Shown in pieces: positions 45,531 to 54,545 of a DNA stretch of 64,000 nucleotides. The position numbers and the translations under genes are program-made. The notes under the pieces were generated by a model, which saw nothing but the letters and a program-made list of their open reading frames with translations, was not told the origin of the DNA and did no database searches. How positions within the stretch are numbered: position 1 is the first letter of the stretch; every line of letters begins with the position of its first letter. The stretch is from CAYFLR01 sp964343805 (lineage in GTDB: Bacteria; Bdellovibrionota_B; Oligoflexia; CAYFLR01): NCBI GenBank assembly GCA_964343805.1, contig CAYFLR010000005.1, forward strand, positions 1 to 64,000, read 5' to 3'.

Positions 45531-46211
45531 TTATTTTTTTAAAGAGATATTCACTCGACACTCATCATCCCAGGTCCAGACATTTTTGCCCACCAAAATA
45601 GATTGATTGCAAGTGCTTTGCTCAATGGGGTTTTCATCCACTCGCAGCAATTCTAAATCATTGAGTTGCAACCGGGGAACACTGGTCAATCGATTGTTGC
45701 TTAAATCAAGAATATTGAGTTCGGTGATTTGATTTAAGTCTTTGGTAGAGTCCACCTTATTATATTTTAGGTCAAGGTAACGTAAACGAGGGAGTTTAGA
45801 AATGGGGGATAGATCTTTTATGTGATTGCGCGAGAGATCGAGGTACTCCAGCTCAGTAAGAGGACTGAGGGGGGTCAGGTCAGTGATATTGTTTCCAGAT
45901 AAAATCAAACGTTCTAATTTGGTCATGTATTTTAGTGGAGTAAGATCTTTAATACGCCGATCTTTTATCCATAACGACTTGGCAGCAGCATAGTGACGGC
46001 CAGCCAATTTGCAGTCTTTATGCGCAATTCTATCCACTAGAATTGTAAGGGTTGCTTGAGCTTCTTTACTTAGCACTGTGGGATCTTCACATAATTTGGT
46101 GATAGCCTTAGCTGATAGAGTATCTGTTGGATACTTATAGTTATGGATGGCCAACAATCCAATATAGACACTCGCTATGAGGCTAAAAAATATGAGTAGA
46201 GTTGTTTTCAT
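45531..46211 (-). CDS. membrane-anchored leucine-rich-repeat protein
   Basis: A 226-residue protein. An N-terminal hydrophobic anchor or signal (about 5-24) is followed by a helical segment and five or so 22-residue leucine-rich repeats of the internalin type (for example KDLTPLKYMTKLERLILSGN and DLTPLSPLTELEYLDLSRN near 85-125). They end in a cap with two cysteines. LRR domains mediate protein binding, so it probably acts at the cell envelope. It is the first gene of a minus-strand set reaching SrkA. Confidence 0.82.
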   Translation of the reverse strand: MKTTLLIFFSLIASVYIGLLAIHNYKYPTDTLSAKAITKLCEDPTVLSKEAQATLTILVDRIAHKDCKLAGRHYAAAKSLWIKDRRIKDLTPLKYMTKLERLILSGNNITDLTPLSPLTELEYLDLSRNHIKDLSPISKLPRLRYLDLKYNKVDSTKDLNQITELNILDLSNNRLTSVPRLQLNDLELLRVDENPIEQSTCNQSILVGKNVWTWDDECRVNISLKK

Positions 46212-46471
46212 GGTCTTTCCCCAGTTTGATTTCTAATATACGGATATAAGTCATTCTTCCTCTATCTTATAACACAATTGGGAAAAAATGCACTCATTTG
46301 TATAAAAAATTTTAAATTTTCTAATCAAGTTGAGAAAGTTAAGATATTTCAATGTGATAGATAATTTAACTTTCATTATCCATGAGCTCCGGTTATATAT
46401 CAGACTCAAGGATACTAAAAAATACTGATAAAGGCTTCGCCTGAGATACTCCAACTAGAAGGGAGACTGGA

Positions 46472-47560
46472 ATGCTGAGATTTGTTTATGTGATGACTTT
46501 AGGAGCTGGGTTGTTATTGGTCAATGCTCTTTCTGCTAAAGAATTTAACTATGTGGACATACATGCTCATGCGGCTTGTATCGACACCCTTGATAAAGAC
46601 TGTTATATATCACCCGCAATGAAAAAAAATATCCGTTACAAGATATTTATGAAGGCTTTTATGGTGACGCCGGAAGAGTTGGATCAGCATGGAGGAGCTT
46701 TGGTTTTCAAACGGTTGAGTGAGCAGGTAAATCAATCTAAGTGGGTGGCTAAAACAGTGGTGTTAGCCCTCGATGGCATATATGTTAATGGAAAAATGGA
46801 TTTTACCCGTACCAATGTTTATATTCCCAACGAATTTGTGAAGAAAAACACCGATCTCTATGAAAACCTCCATTTTGCTGCGAGTATCAACCCTAACCGT
46901 CCTAATGCTTTGTCTTTGGTAAAACAGGCCAAAAAAGATGGAGCTGTTTTTATTAAATGGATTCCTTCCATAATGGATATTAATCCTTCTGATCCAAGTT
47001 TGATTCCCTTTTATCAGCTACTCATAGAACTAAAACTGCCTCTTTTGACCCACACCGGCAAAGAAGACTCTTTTGTCTGGACCAATAATGATCTAGCCGA
47101 TCCTGAACTTTTAACTCTTCCATTGAATATGGGAGTTACTATCATTGCTGCCCATGTGGCTTCCACTGGTGGTTGGGGAAAAAATAGCGATTACAATAAA
47201 CTACGTAATCTATTTACCAATCCAAAATACAGACATAATCTCTTTGCTGACATTTCTGCCTTAACTCAAATCAATCGAGTGAAGAAGATTAAGAAAATTA
47301 TGAAAGATCCTATTTTTCATGGTCGTCTTTTTTATGGAACCGATTGGCCACTCATTAATGTCAAACTGCCCTATGTGGGAACCAAATTAATTCCCTATGG
47401 ATCTTATCCTCTTTTTACCTCTTTAACCCGAGACCAGGTAAAGCAGATCGATGCAGAGGAAAATTTAATGGACAAAGATGTGTTGTTGAAGGCTTTTCTC
47501 GGTTTGAAACCACCGATTATCAAATCAGATCTTCCTACTCTCCGTATAAACGGTCTATAA
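46472..47560 (+). CDS. exported amidohydrolase-family (TIM-barrel) metal-dependent hydrolase
   Basis: A 362-residue exported protein, signal 1-22 (NALSA end). The metal-binding pattern is amidohydrolase-like: HAH at H31 and H33 in VDIHAHAA, a third His in LLTHTGKE near 193, a fourth in IIAAHVAS near 226 and an Asp in FYGTDWPL near 290. It is likely periplasmic. AAGGGAG precedes ATG. Its 3' end overlaps the convergent 47535 gene by 26 bases. Substrate is unknown; related enzymes hydrolyse cyclic or amide bonds. Confidence 0.85.
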   Translation: MLRFVYVMTLGAGLLLVNALSAKEFNYVDIHAHAACIDTLDKDCYISPAMKKNIRYKIFMKAFMVTPEELDQHGGALVFKRLSEQVNQSKWVAKTVVLALDGIYVNGKMDFTRTNVYIPNEFVKKNTDLYENLHFAASINPNRPNALSLVKQAKKDGAVFIKWIPSIMDINPSDPSLIPFYQLLIELKLPLLTHTGKEDSFVWTNNDLADPELLTLPLNMGVTIIAAHVASTGGWGKNSDYNKLRNLFTNPKYRHNLFADISALTQINRVKKIKKIMKDPIFHGRLFYGTDWPLINVKLPYVGTKLIPYGSYPLFTSLTRDQVKQIDAEENLMDKDVLLKAFLGLKPPIIKSDLPTLRINGL

Positions 47561-47861
47561 TCGGCTTGGGCAGGGCTGTGAGTTTACATGCGCTTTCGAG
47601 GGTGAATACCGGACTTTGAATGGGTTTAAAGGAGCTTTTTGCACTATTTTCATTAAAATGGATACCATGTAGGTAAGCCACCTCTCCACTGGGATCGTAA
47701 ACCTTAAGTACACTTTGGCTCGATGTAAGTTCTTTAATAACGGCTCTCTTTATTTCCTTAGTAGAGCCTTCACTTTCTAAATAAGAGGGCAGTTCAACTA
47801 AAGAAAACCCAGCCTTTTCTTCTTCTTCTGTGATTTCTTTAGGGTATCTGTTTTGTAGCAT
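47535..47861 (-). CDS. small protein of unknown function
   Basis: A 108-residue cytosolic protein from ATG 47861, chosen because GGAGAGG lies 6 bases before it (the TTG at 47894 is the longer alternative). It is acidic at the N-terminus, then a beta-strand-rich part (VLKVYDPSGEVAYLHGIHF near 65-85) and a C-terminal helix. No family is recognised. It may be a partner or antagonist of an unknown enzyme. It overlaps the amidohydrolase stop in convergent orientation. Confidence 0.55.
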   Translation of the reverse strand: MLQNRYPKEITEEEEKAGFSLVELPSYLESEGSTKEIKRAVIKELTSSQSVLKVYDPSGEVAYLHGIHFNENSAKSSFKPIQSPVFTLESACKLTALPKPIIDRLYGE

Positions 47862-47977
47862 AATGAACCTCTCCGGGCTATGGGTTTCCTCCAATTGTTC
47901 AACAGTTATTAGGTTGTGTCAAGTTTCAAATCACACTCTCAGCTAAAGCATTTCTAACCCTGACCGAAAAGAGGCTC

Positions 47978-50166
47978 ATGAGAACCATACACTGGATCAT
48001 ATTACTAGGATTGACCCTGTTACTTGCTTGCAAGCCTCGTTCTTCCATCAAAGAATCCTATAACCAAAAGAATTTAGGTCGAAAAGACCCGAATCATATC
48101 TTGAAGATACCAAGGCAGGATCAAGATGATCTGCGCTCTCATTATAATCTCGTACAACTGGTTTTGGGTGGTCAGGCGGGTGATTCTCAAAGGTCACTTA
48201 TGGAGACCCAACCTGTTTTACTTCCTCCCGAAAAAAGCCCTTGGTTAGCAGATAACTTTGCCTTTAAATTCAATGGGGTAGCTGCAAGGTGGCAGAAAGG
48301 GCGATTTTATAACTTTTTCTCCTACCATCTACCCAAGCCCTTCTCGATTATTAAAACTTTGATGAAGGCGGAAAACCATGAGGAAAGTTCAAAGGAGTTT
48401 GTAAAGGAGCTTTCTGCCATCGAAAAGTACGATCTTTTGGTGGGAGATTACGATTTTACCGCCACCCGAGTAGAACGAGGTTTGAGAGGAAAAGATCAAA
48501 CTCGTTGGATTGAATGGTGGGAAGGATACTGTAACGGTATTTCAGCTGCAGGTATTATGAGTCATTTGCCTGAAAAGGAGCTAGAGCTAACTAATCCAGA
48601 TGGTTTCACTATCACTTTTTTTCCTGAAGATCTCAAAGCTCTCTTGGCACTCTCTTATTATGCCAACCGATCCTCAATTATGGGAGGGAGATGTGATAAA
48701 GTAACACCCTTAAAAGATGAAAACGGACGCATCATGGACTGGACATGTCGTGATGTAAATCCAGGCTCGTTACTAATTGCTCTTACCAATCGAATTGGGA
48801 GAAAAAAGAGTGCCTTCGTGATGGAAGTGGATGGAGCCAGTAGCGTTTGGAACTATCCGGTGGTAGGCTATCAAATTACCTATCTGCCAAGACCTGCGGA
48901 AGCACAAACCACAGAGATATATAAAAAAATCCCTTCCTTGGAGCAATTGAGAAGTTTTCAACCAGAGCTATCAGAAAGCAAAACCAAAGCTTATAAAGAA
49001 CTTCGTGATGCCCTTTATGACTATGATCCTCAATCTNNNNNNNNNNCTTTGCTGCTAAAAAAACTCGGTTTGGCTTTAATGGAAAGTTGCAAATTTGGTA
49101 TCTCAAAGAGAGTGGCAAATCTCCTCTTCAAAAAACACTAAGAGCTCGATTTGAGGTGGATCATCGCCTCAATATTATCGGGGGAGAATGGATGGGCAAT
49201 TTAGGTGAAGATCATCAAACAATTAACCCTGATTTTATCTGGTTTCCCGGCCCGCCTCTAACCACTAAAGATGGTTTTTTAAAGGAAAATCCTCATGTGC
49301 ATTGGCCTTTGGTCAAAAGTATGGTTCAAAAAAGTGCTAATGGGTTAAAAAAACTTGAAAATAGTGAAAAATGGGATTGGAGCCGTACTTTTACCAAGGC
49401 CCAAGAGAAAAGAGACCAGCGGATCCAGCGAATAGCACAACTACTGAATATCACTTCACAGGAGTTGCCCATTTTCTATTTTCAGACAGGACCAGACCTA
49501 TCGGTGAAGATGATCGGTTCTTTTGCTGAAGAGAGATCTTTGTCACTCAAAGAGGTGGAGGGGCGTTCCAGCTGGCCTCTCAGGAGAATTGGTCACTATG
49601 TTTTACTGGATGAATCTTGGTATTGGTCTGCTTCAAAAGAGTTTCAGTTAATTGATGAGAATCATCAAAGCCTGACCCATAAGGCCTCTTCCCGTTTTGT
49701 GGTGGAATCTACCTCCTCCTCCCAAACATTCTCTCATCTACAGGTCTTATTTAAAAAAAGATGGAGAATGGCTGAGGGAACAGAACGAATTGATATGGTG
49801 TTGCAATTGAGAGATTTACGGGAATCTCAGAATGACCCGAATTCACCTCGGTCAGTGCAAGTGATGGTTGAAATATTAGATGGTCAAAGTGGAAAAGTGG
49901 TGCCTTTGACTGAAAATAATAGCTTTCAGCTCTACAATAAAAGTGGTGGATCCCCCACCTTCTCTTTTAAGGAAAAAGTCCCCAGTAAGGCTATAAGACT
50001 CTTTTTTATCCTAAAGAATGAACAGGATGAAAGCTTGCCCATCTCGTACATTGAAAAACAAAAAAAGCGAGTGACCTACAGTTCACTCGCTCATAATTTG
50101 GGTTTTGATTGGAAGAGTGAGTATTGGCGTAAGCAATACCCACTGCAAGTTGATATTTCTCGTTGA
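47978..50166 (+). CDS. lipoprotein with transglutaminase-elicitor domain, interrupted by an assembly gap
   Basis: Two apparent ORFs (47978 and 49087 onward) are one gene of about 725 residues. Ten N at 49037-49046 shift the frame artificially. The second frame is open back to the gap (FAAKKTRFGFNGKL). The signal ends at lipobox LLAC (Cys18). Residues about 150-400 match the transglutaminase-elicitor family (oomycete GP42 type): C185 in GYCNGISAAG, then DVNPGSLLIALTNRIG near 260-275 and SSVWNYPVVGYQI near 288-300. The post-gap segment DFIWFPGP also fits. A beta-sandwich C-terminal region follows. It may crosslink or deamidate envelope or prey proteins, but the substrate is unknown. Confidence 0.72.
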
Positions 50167-50167
50167 G

Positions 50168-51403
50168 TTATTTCGTCTCTTGCCTATTTTCTTGATACTG
50201 CTCTTGATTGTAATACATACCTGCCTTTGGAAAAGACCCTCTAAATGATCGAACCGCAAGTAATGAACCAAGTGATACGGGGTTCACATAGTTTGGAAAT
50301 GCAATTCCTTCAAAGTAGGCGTTGACCGCTGCTCTTTCCATGGGAATTCCACGAAGCCTCTTAGAGATGGCATTGCTTAAGTAATAGTGAACTGCCCAAG
50401 AGAAACCACTTTGACCCATGGCATTTTCGGAGCTGGTAAAATCACTTAAACCATCATAGCAACCAATAGACATCATAAGACCGGGTTTGATATTATCATT
50501 TCGGCTTTTTAATTCACTCATTAAGCTATCCATACGGTAACGGCCACCTGAGTGAGTTAAAGCAATCATATGTACAGTTTCAATATCATCAGGCATATTG
50601 TCAAGACACTCTTGGGCCTGTGAGCGACTCTCATAATTCCATGAGAAGGAAAGGTAATCAGTTGTATCAGAGTAGGCACAGTAGTAGTCTACTAAACCTT
50701 TCAAATGGTATTTAACAATAGACTCTCCATACATATCTGCGGTACGGGCTACTACTGGAAGGGGAACAGCTGAATCAATACTTACGATAGCAGCTTGTTT
50801 GCCACGAAAACCTTCGGCTCTTTTACTGGGCTTTCCTCCCATTAAACGGTAAATAGGGTAACCTACGGCCGAAGCTACGGTTTTCACCAGACCAGATCCA
50901 ATTTGTACCACATTAAAAATACCATCAGCCACTTCCATGATTCCATCTACGATAGCTCCATTGGTGGGGTTTAAGATTCCTTTACCCATATCTAGAACAC
51001 CGTTATTAACGGCGGTAAAAGACTGTTTAGTTTCATCAATAGTGCCTAAGAAATTGTGCCAAGGAGAGCGGTTCACTGATTCTGTTACCACGGAAGTTAA
51101 AAAGTTGGGTACATCATACTGCAGTTTGGTAAGGGGGTAAGAGAGAACTTTAACAGGAACGTCTTTCCATTCACTGTGTTCCCCTTTGGCGGGATTCCAT
51201 ACACGTTCTTTAAAGTTAATAACATAGGGAGCAAATTCAGCTGATTCCATATTTGCTACTTCAGCCACCTCTGTCATTTCGGATTCTGTTTGGGTATCTA
51301 TTTCTTGAAGGGAACTTTTGCTGGTTGAATCCATTTCAGATGGATTGCCACAGCTCATTAAAATAAAACTTAATATTAAAGCGATACTTAATAATGATTT
51401 CAT
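50168..51403 (-). CDS. lipoprotein with possible caspase-fold domain
   Basis: A 411-residue lipoprotein from ATG 51403 (GGGGGA upstream); lipobox MSC (Cys18). An acidic linker is followed by a region rich in Gly and small residues (about 140-185). The C-terminal half carries a hydrophobic strand and ALTHSGGRYR with H284, then 30 residues later MSIGCYDG with C315. The His-Gly-Gly and Cys-x-x-Gly pair after hydrophobic strands resembles the catalytic dyad of caspase-like (C14/CHAT) peptidases. This is an inference from spacing and motifs, not a confirmed family match. It converges with the preceding lipoprotein gene. Confidence 0.6.
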   Translation of the reverse strand: MKSLLSIALILSFILMSCGNPSEMDSTSKSSLQEIDTQTESEMTEVAEVANMESAEFAPYVINFKERVWNPAKGEHSEWKDVPVKVLSYPLTKLQYDVPNFLTSVVTESVNRSPWHNFLGTIDETKQSFTAVNNGVLDMGKGILNPTNGAIVDGIMEVADGIFNVVQIGSGLVKTVASAVGYPIYRLMGGKPSKRAEGFRGKQAAIVSIDSAVPLPVVARTADMYGESIVKYHLKGLVDYYCAYSDTTDYLSFSWNYESRSQAQECLDNMPDDIETVHMIALTHSGGRYRMDSLMSELKSRNDNIKPGLMMSIGCYDGLSDFTSSENAMGQSGFSWAVHYYLSNAISKRLRGIPMERAAVNAYFEGIAFPNYVNPVSLGSLLAVRSFRGSFPKAGMYYNQEQYQENRQETK

Positions 51404-51556
51404 AATTTCCCCCTTGATTATGATGTGAATCACTTGCCACTGACTAAATAATGCAAAGGAGATGCCAGTTATTAACTATTAGTATTTATTAGGATTTTGT
51501 TTTGGTTAGTAGGGTTTTATTGTAAAGCATAGAGGCGGGTGTCAAATGCCTAGACA

Positions 51557-51937
51557 TTATTTCTTGTCGGCGCTGCGACTCATTACTTTTCCCACCACTT
51601 GGATTAATTTATTGGGAGAAATGGGTTTGGTGGCCCAGGCGGCAACACCACGAACTTTACCCTCCTTCACTTTCTCAGCCTTGGTTTCAGAGGTGAGCAT
51701 AATGATGGGTACATCTTTATAATCAGGTAACCCATGAAGTTTATCAACAAGTTCTAAACCAGTGTCCCCGGGCATATTGAGATCGAGGATAAACAACTCC
51801 ACCCGATTTTCTAAAGAGAGAGAGTAGGCTTCATTGGCGCAAGAGGCTTTGAAAATTTCATGACCTGCTTTTTTTAAATTCACTGCCATCATTTCACAGA
51901 GGAATTTGTCATCATCACAAACCAGAATCTTATACAT
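51557..51937 (-). CDS. single-domain response regulator
   Basis: A 126-residue receiver-only protein. The acidic cluster is D8-D10 (CDDD), the phosphoacceptor D54 lies in LFILDLNMPG, the switch Thr lies in MLTSE and the conserved Lys in ATKPIS. No output domain is present. It has no kinase neighbour and is presumably a phosphorelay or motility switch element. The region after its start holds only AT-rich sequence before the 52140 gene. Confidence 0.92.
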   Translation of the reverse strand: MYKILVCDDDKFLCEMMAVNLKKAGHEIFKASCANEAYSLSLENRVELFILDLNMPGDTGLELVDKLHGLPDYKDVPIIMLTSETKAEKVKEGKVRGVAAWATKPISPNKLIQVVGKVMSRSADKK

Positions 51938-52139
51938 AGATCAACTCCCACCCTTATTTAAAAAGATTTCACCCATTTTATCAGAAAAGTATTTAACAAT
52001 TAAGTCTTTTTTACCCACATCCTGGGGGAGAGTAGAGTGAGCGGGTCCTCTCTCTTTTTTAACTTACTTTCTGGCTGATTCGTAGTAAAATAGATAAATA
52101 TTAAATCGTTAGGGACTAAATAGGTATAAGGAGTTGGAG

Positions 52140-52643
52140 GTGAAAGCAACTTTAGGGGTAGGGATATTGCTATTTTGGTTTTCTTCCTTATTGGCAGTGA
52201 AAGTCCCGGTTCATTGTAAATATCCCAGTCTGTATCGGAGTTGTCGCAATACCAAAAAGCATGAGGAGTGTATTGCTCACTGCGCACCAGCTATTTGTAA
52301 ATACCCAAAGGTTTATATGGAGTGCCGTCTGGTGAACACTGAGCCCTACTGTAAGAATGCTAAATGCACTGGAGAAGGGGCAAAAGTGGGAGCTCCACAA
52401 AACATTTTAGAGTATAAACCTGGAAAACCAGGATCAGCACCTCGGTTTTGCATGTACCCAGCACTCCTTAAAAAGTGTATGAGGAAGAAGAAGTATGGCT
52501 ATCACTCTTGTGTAAAAAGGTGTGCTCCTCTTAAGTGCAAATACCCCATACTCTATATGGAGTGTCGTGTCGGGGGCAAGGATGAGACGGCTTGCGTGCT
52601 AGAGCGTTGTGATTTAGATAAAGAGACCAGTGCTTGGAAGTGA
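52140..52643 (+). CDS. exported 16-cysteine protein with four repeated modules
   Basis: A 167-residue protein from GTG 52140 (AAGGAG 6 bases upstream). The signal is 1-19 (LLA end). The mature chain has 16 cysteines in four copies of C-[K/M]YP-x5-C-x(8-10)-C-x(3-4)-C, at 26-48, 53-76, 104-128 and 133-157. Modules 1-2 and 3-4 are also each other's copies, joined by a Pro/Gly linker (about 77-103). It is very likely secreted and disulfide-rich. I do not recognise the family; alternatives are a metal-binding or a toxin-like domain. It lies between a response regulator and a helicase with no partner. Confidence 0.75.
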   Translation: MKATLGVGILLFWFSSLLAVKVPVHCKYPSLYRSCRNTKKHEECIAHCAPAICKYPKVYMECRLVNTEPYCKNAKCTGEGAKVGAPQNILEYKPGKPGSAPRFCMYPALLKKCMRKKKYGYHSCVKRCAPLKCKYPILYMECRVGGKDETACVLERCDLDKETSAWK

Positions 52644-52708
52644 TTTTAGCAGGTAAATTAATTATTTAGTTTATTATTCATGTCATTCCTGTTAGAAACA
52701 ACACTTCG

Positions 52709-52733
52709 CTCCCAGGGATGCGTTCCCTGAGAG
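52709..52733 (+). other. short hairpin upstream of the DEAD-box helicase
   Basis: A 6-bp perfect stem (CAGGGA with TCCCTG) extended by CTC/GAG across one mismatch, in the 110-base space before the helicase start. No T run follows, so it is not a good terminator. It may lie in the 5' leader of the helicase mRNA. Confidence 0.35.
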
Positions 52734-52759
52734 TATCTCAAAATTAGGATTAGTTGAAT

Positions 52760-54145
52760 ATGGATACAAGATCTTTTCAAGATTTAGACCTAGATAAAGG
52801 GCTCTTAGGTCGAATTGCTGCTCAAAAATGGAATGAGCCCACCGAAATTCAATCACAGATAATTCCTTTAGCTGTTAAAGGTCAGAATGTCGTAGGTTTT
52901 TCCAAGACGGGTTCTGGGAAAACAGGGGCNNNNNNNNNNATTAATAATCTGTTAAAACACCGTCAAGGGGGTAAAAACCGCAGCACAACTCGTTGTATTA
53001 TTCTAGCCCCGACTCGAGAATTAGTTCTTCAAATTGAAGCGGATGCGAGAAAATTAATTCCTCACCGTCAGTTATCTACCTGTGCGGTATACGGAGGTAC
53101 AGGATATAAGCAACAGCAACAAAAGTTACAGGATAATCCACATATCATCATTGCCACCGCTGGGCGATTTATCGACTTTCTTAAAAAGCGTCTTATCTCG
53201 CTAAAAGGGCTTCGCTTTGCCATTTTGGATGAGGTGGACCGGATGTATGATATGGGCTTTATGAAGGATGTAGAGTATATCTTTCGTTCAGTTCCTAAAT
53301 CCAGCCAGGTCCTCTGTTTTAGTGCGACTCATACGGAGGATGTGAACAAATTTATCCGTCTCTATATGGGAAAGCCCGATATTATTAAATTGGGTGAAGA
53401 TGAAATCACTCCAGATGAGATCATTCAAAAAGGTTACTTTTGTAGTAATGATGAAAAAATCCGACTTTTAAAAGGGGTTCTCCTAGAAGTTAAACCCACC
53501 CAATGTCTCATCTTTGTGAATACCAAAGGGGGAGCAAACTTCGTCCATCGTGAACTGGAAAAAAGTGGGCTCAAACCACACCTTCTGACTGGGGATATTC
53601 CCCAGAATAAGAGAACTCGAATNNNNNNNNNNNNNNNNNNAGGGAGTTAATGGTCGCCACAGATGTGGGTTCCAGGGGATTGCACATTGAGGCTGTGAGT
53701 CATGTTATCAACTTTGATATTCCTTTCGAAGCGGAAAGTTATGTTCATCGAGTTGGACGAACTGGACGTGTAGGGATGACAGGCACTGCTTACACTTTGA
53801 TTTGTGAAGATTACGCCATGTATCTTGAGAAAATCAATGAGCTGCTCAAAGAGGATCTGGATTNNNNNNNNNNGGCCCAGGAGGGGAGAGTTACATAAGT
53901 TATTTGGTGGTAAAAAGGAAGAACCTAAAGCTCCAGCTAAGAAAAAGGGTAAATCTTACGATCGAAAACCGAGAAAAGATCGTAAGCCTTACAATAAAAA
54001 ACATCAAGAGGCAAAACCAGAACCTCAAAAAGAGAACAGGCCGGAACCAACTCCCCCTGTTAGTGAGCCAATTGTGGAACAGAGTCCTCCAGTTAAATCA
54101 ATGAGCCTTTGGCAGAAGGTAAAAAGCTTTTTTAAAAATGATTAG
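52760..54145 (+). CDS. DEAD-box RNA helicase, interrupted by three assembly gaps
   Basis: One gene with gaps at 52930-52939, 53623-53640 and 53864-53873, the last of which breaks the frame. The helicase core has the Q motif (GRIAAQKWNEPTEIQSQ), Walker A FSKTGSGKTG, motif Ib TAGR, motif II DEVD (instead of DEAD, in ILDEVDRMYDMGF), motif III SAT, motif V ATDVGSRGLH and motif VI HRVGRTGR. A basic, Pro-rich tail (KKKGKSYDRKPRKDRKPYN) extends to the stop and can bind RNA. Helicases of this type remodel rRNA or mRNA. ATG 52760 is the preferred start (AGGA 10 bases before). Confidence 0.85.
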
Positions 54146-54429
54146 CGGCCAATTTTGGTGCGAAAGAGGCTAAGGGTTTCTTTCCCTGGAGCTTGATCTA
54201 TATCCCAAATACAGACCGTATCCGTATCCGTATCGATTATATCTTGAACTTGTGCCACCAGGTTTTCCCATTTGAAGTCAGCCTGAAAGATAAATTCATA
54301 GGTGGTTCTTGAACGCTGCTCCGCTTTAAGGTCGTTGATCATATAATTTTGCATTTCAAGAAGTCTGTCTTCTTGTTTAATTTCTGTTGAAATTATTACA
54401 GTGTCAAAGCTGATTTCTTGTTTATTCAT
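54142..54429 (-). CDS. small protein of unknown function
   Basis: A 95-residue cytosolic protein with alternating strands and helices: a first strand ISFDTVIISTEI, a charged helix, then FIFQADFKWENLVAQVQDII and a strand VCIWDIDQAPG. The plan resembles a small alpha/beta ferredoxin-like fold. No family is recognised. Its stop overlaps the helicase stop on the opposite strand by four bases. Confidence 0.55.
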   Translation of the reverse strand: MNKQEISFDTVIISTEIKQEDRLLEMQNYMINDLKAEQRSRTTYEFIFQADFKWENLVAQVQDIIDTDTDTVCIWDIDQAPGKETLSLFRTKIGR

Positions 54430-54502
54430 AGCAATTTACTCCCCATTTTTGAAACGGCATTAGACTATTATATCGAGTAATTTGGGGGAATAAAATAGCA
54501 AT

Positions 54503-54545
54503 TTTTAAAAGCAAGAACGATTAAAGATGGTTCTTGCTTTTAAAA
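54503..54545 (-). terminator. terminator hairpin overlapping the end of the matrixin gene
   Basis: A perfect 16-bp stem (54503-54518 with 54530-54545) and an 11-base loop, with the T side of the stem and an AATT run following on the minus strand. It overlaps the last 14 codons and the stop (54505-54507) of the protease gene, so part of the C-terminus is encoded within the stem. Confidence 0.85.

Noticed and set aside
46251..46454. A 67-residue minus-strand ORF in an AT-rich intergenic region
   Set aside because: Aromatic-rich composition, no Shine-Dalgarno and no homologous pattern; the region looks like the divergent promoter of the LRR and amidohydrolase genes.
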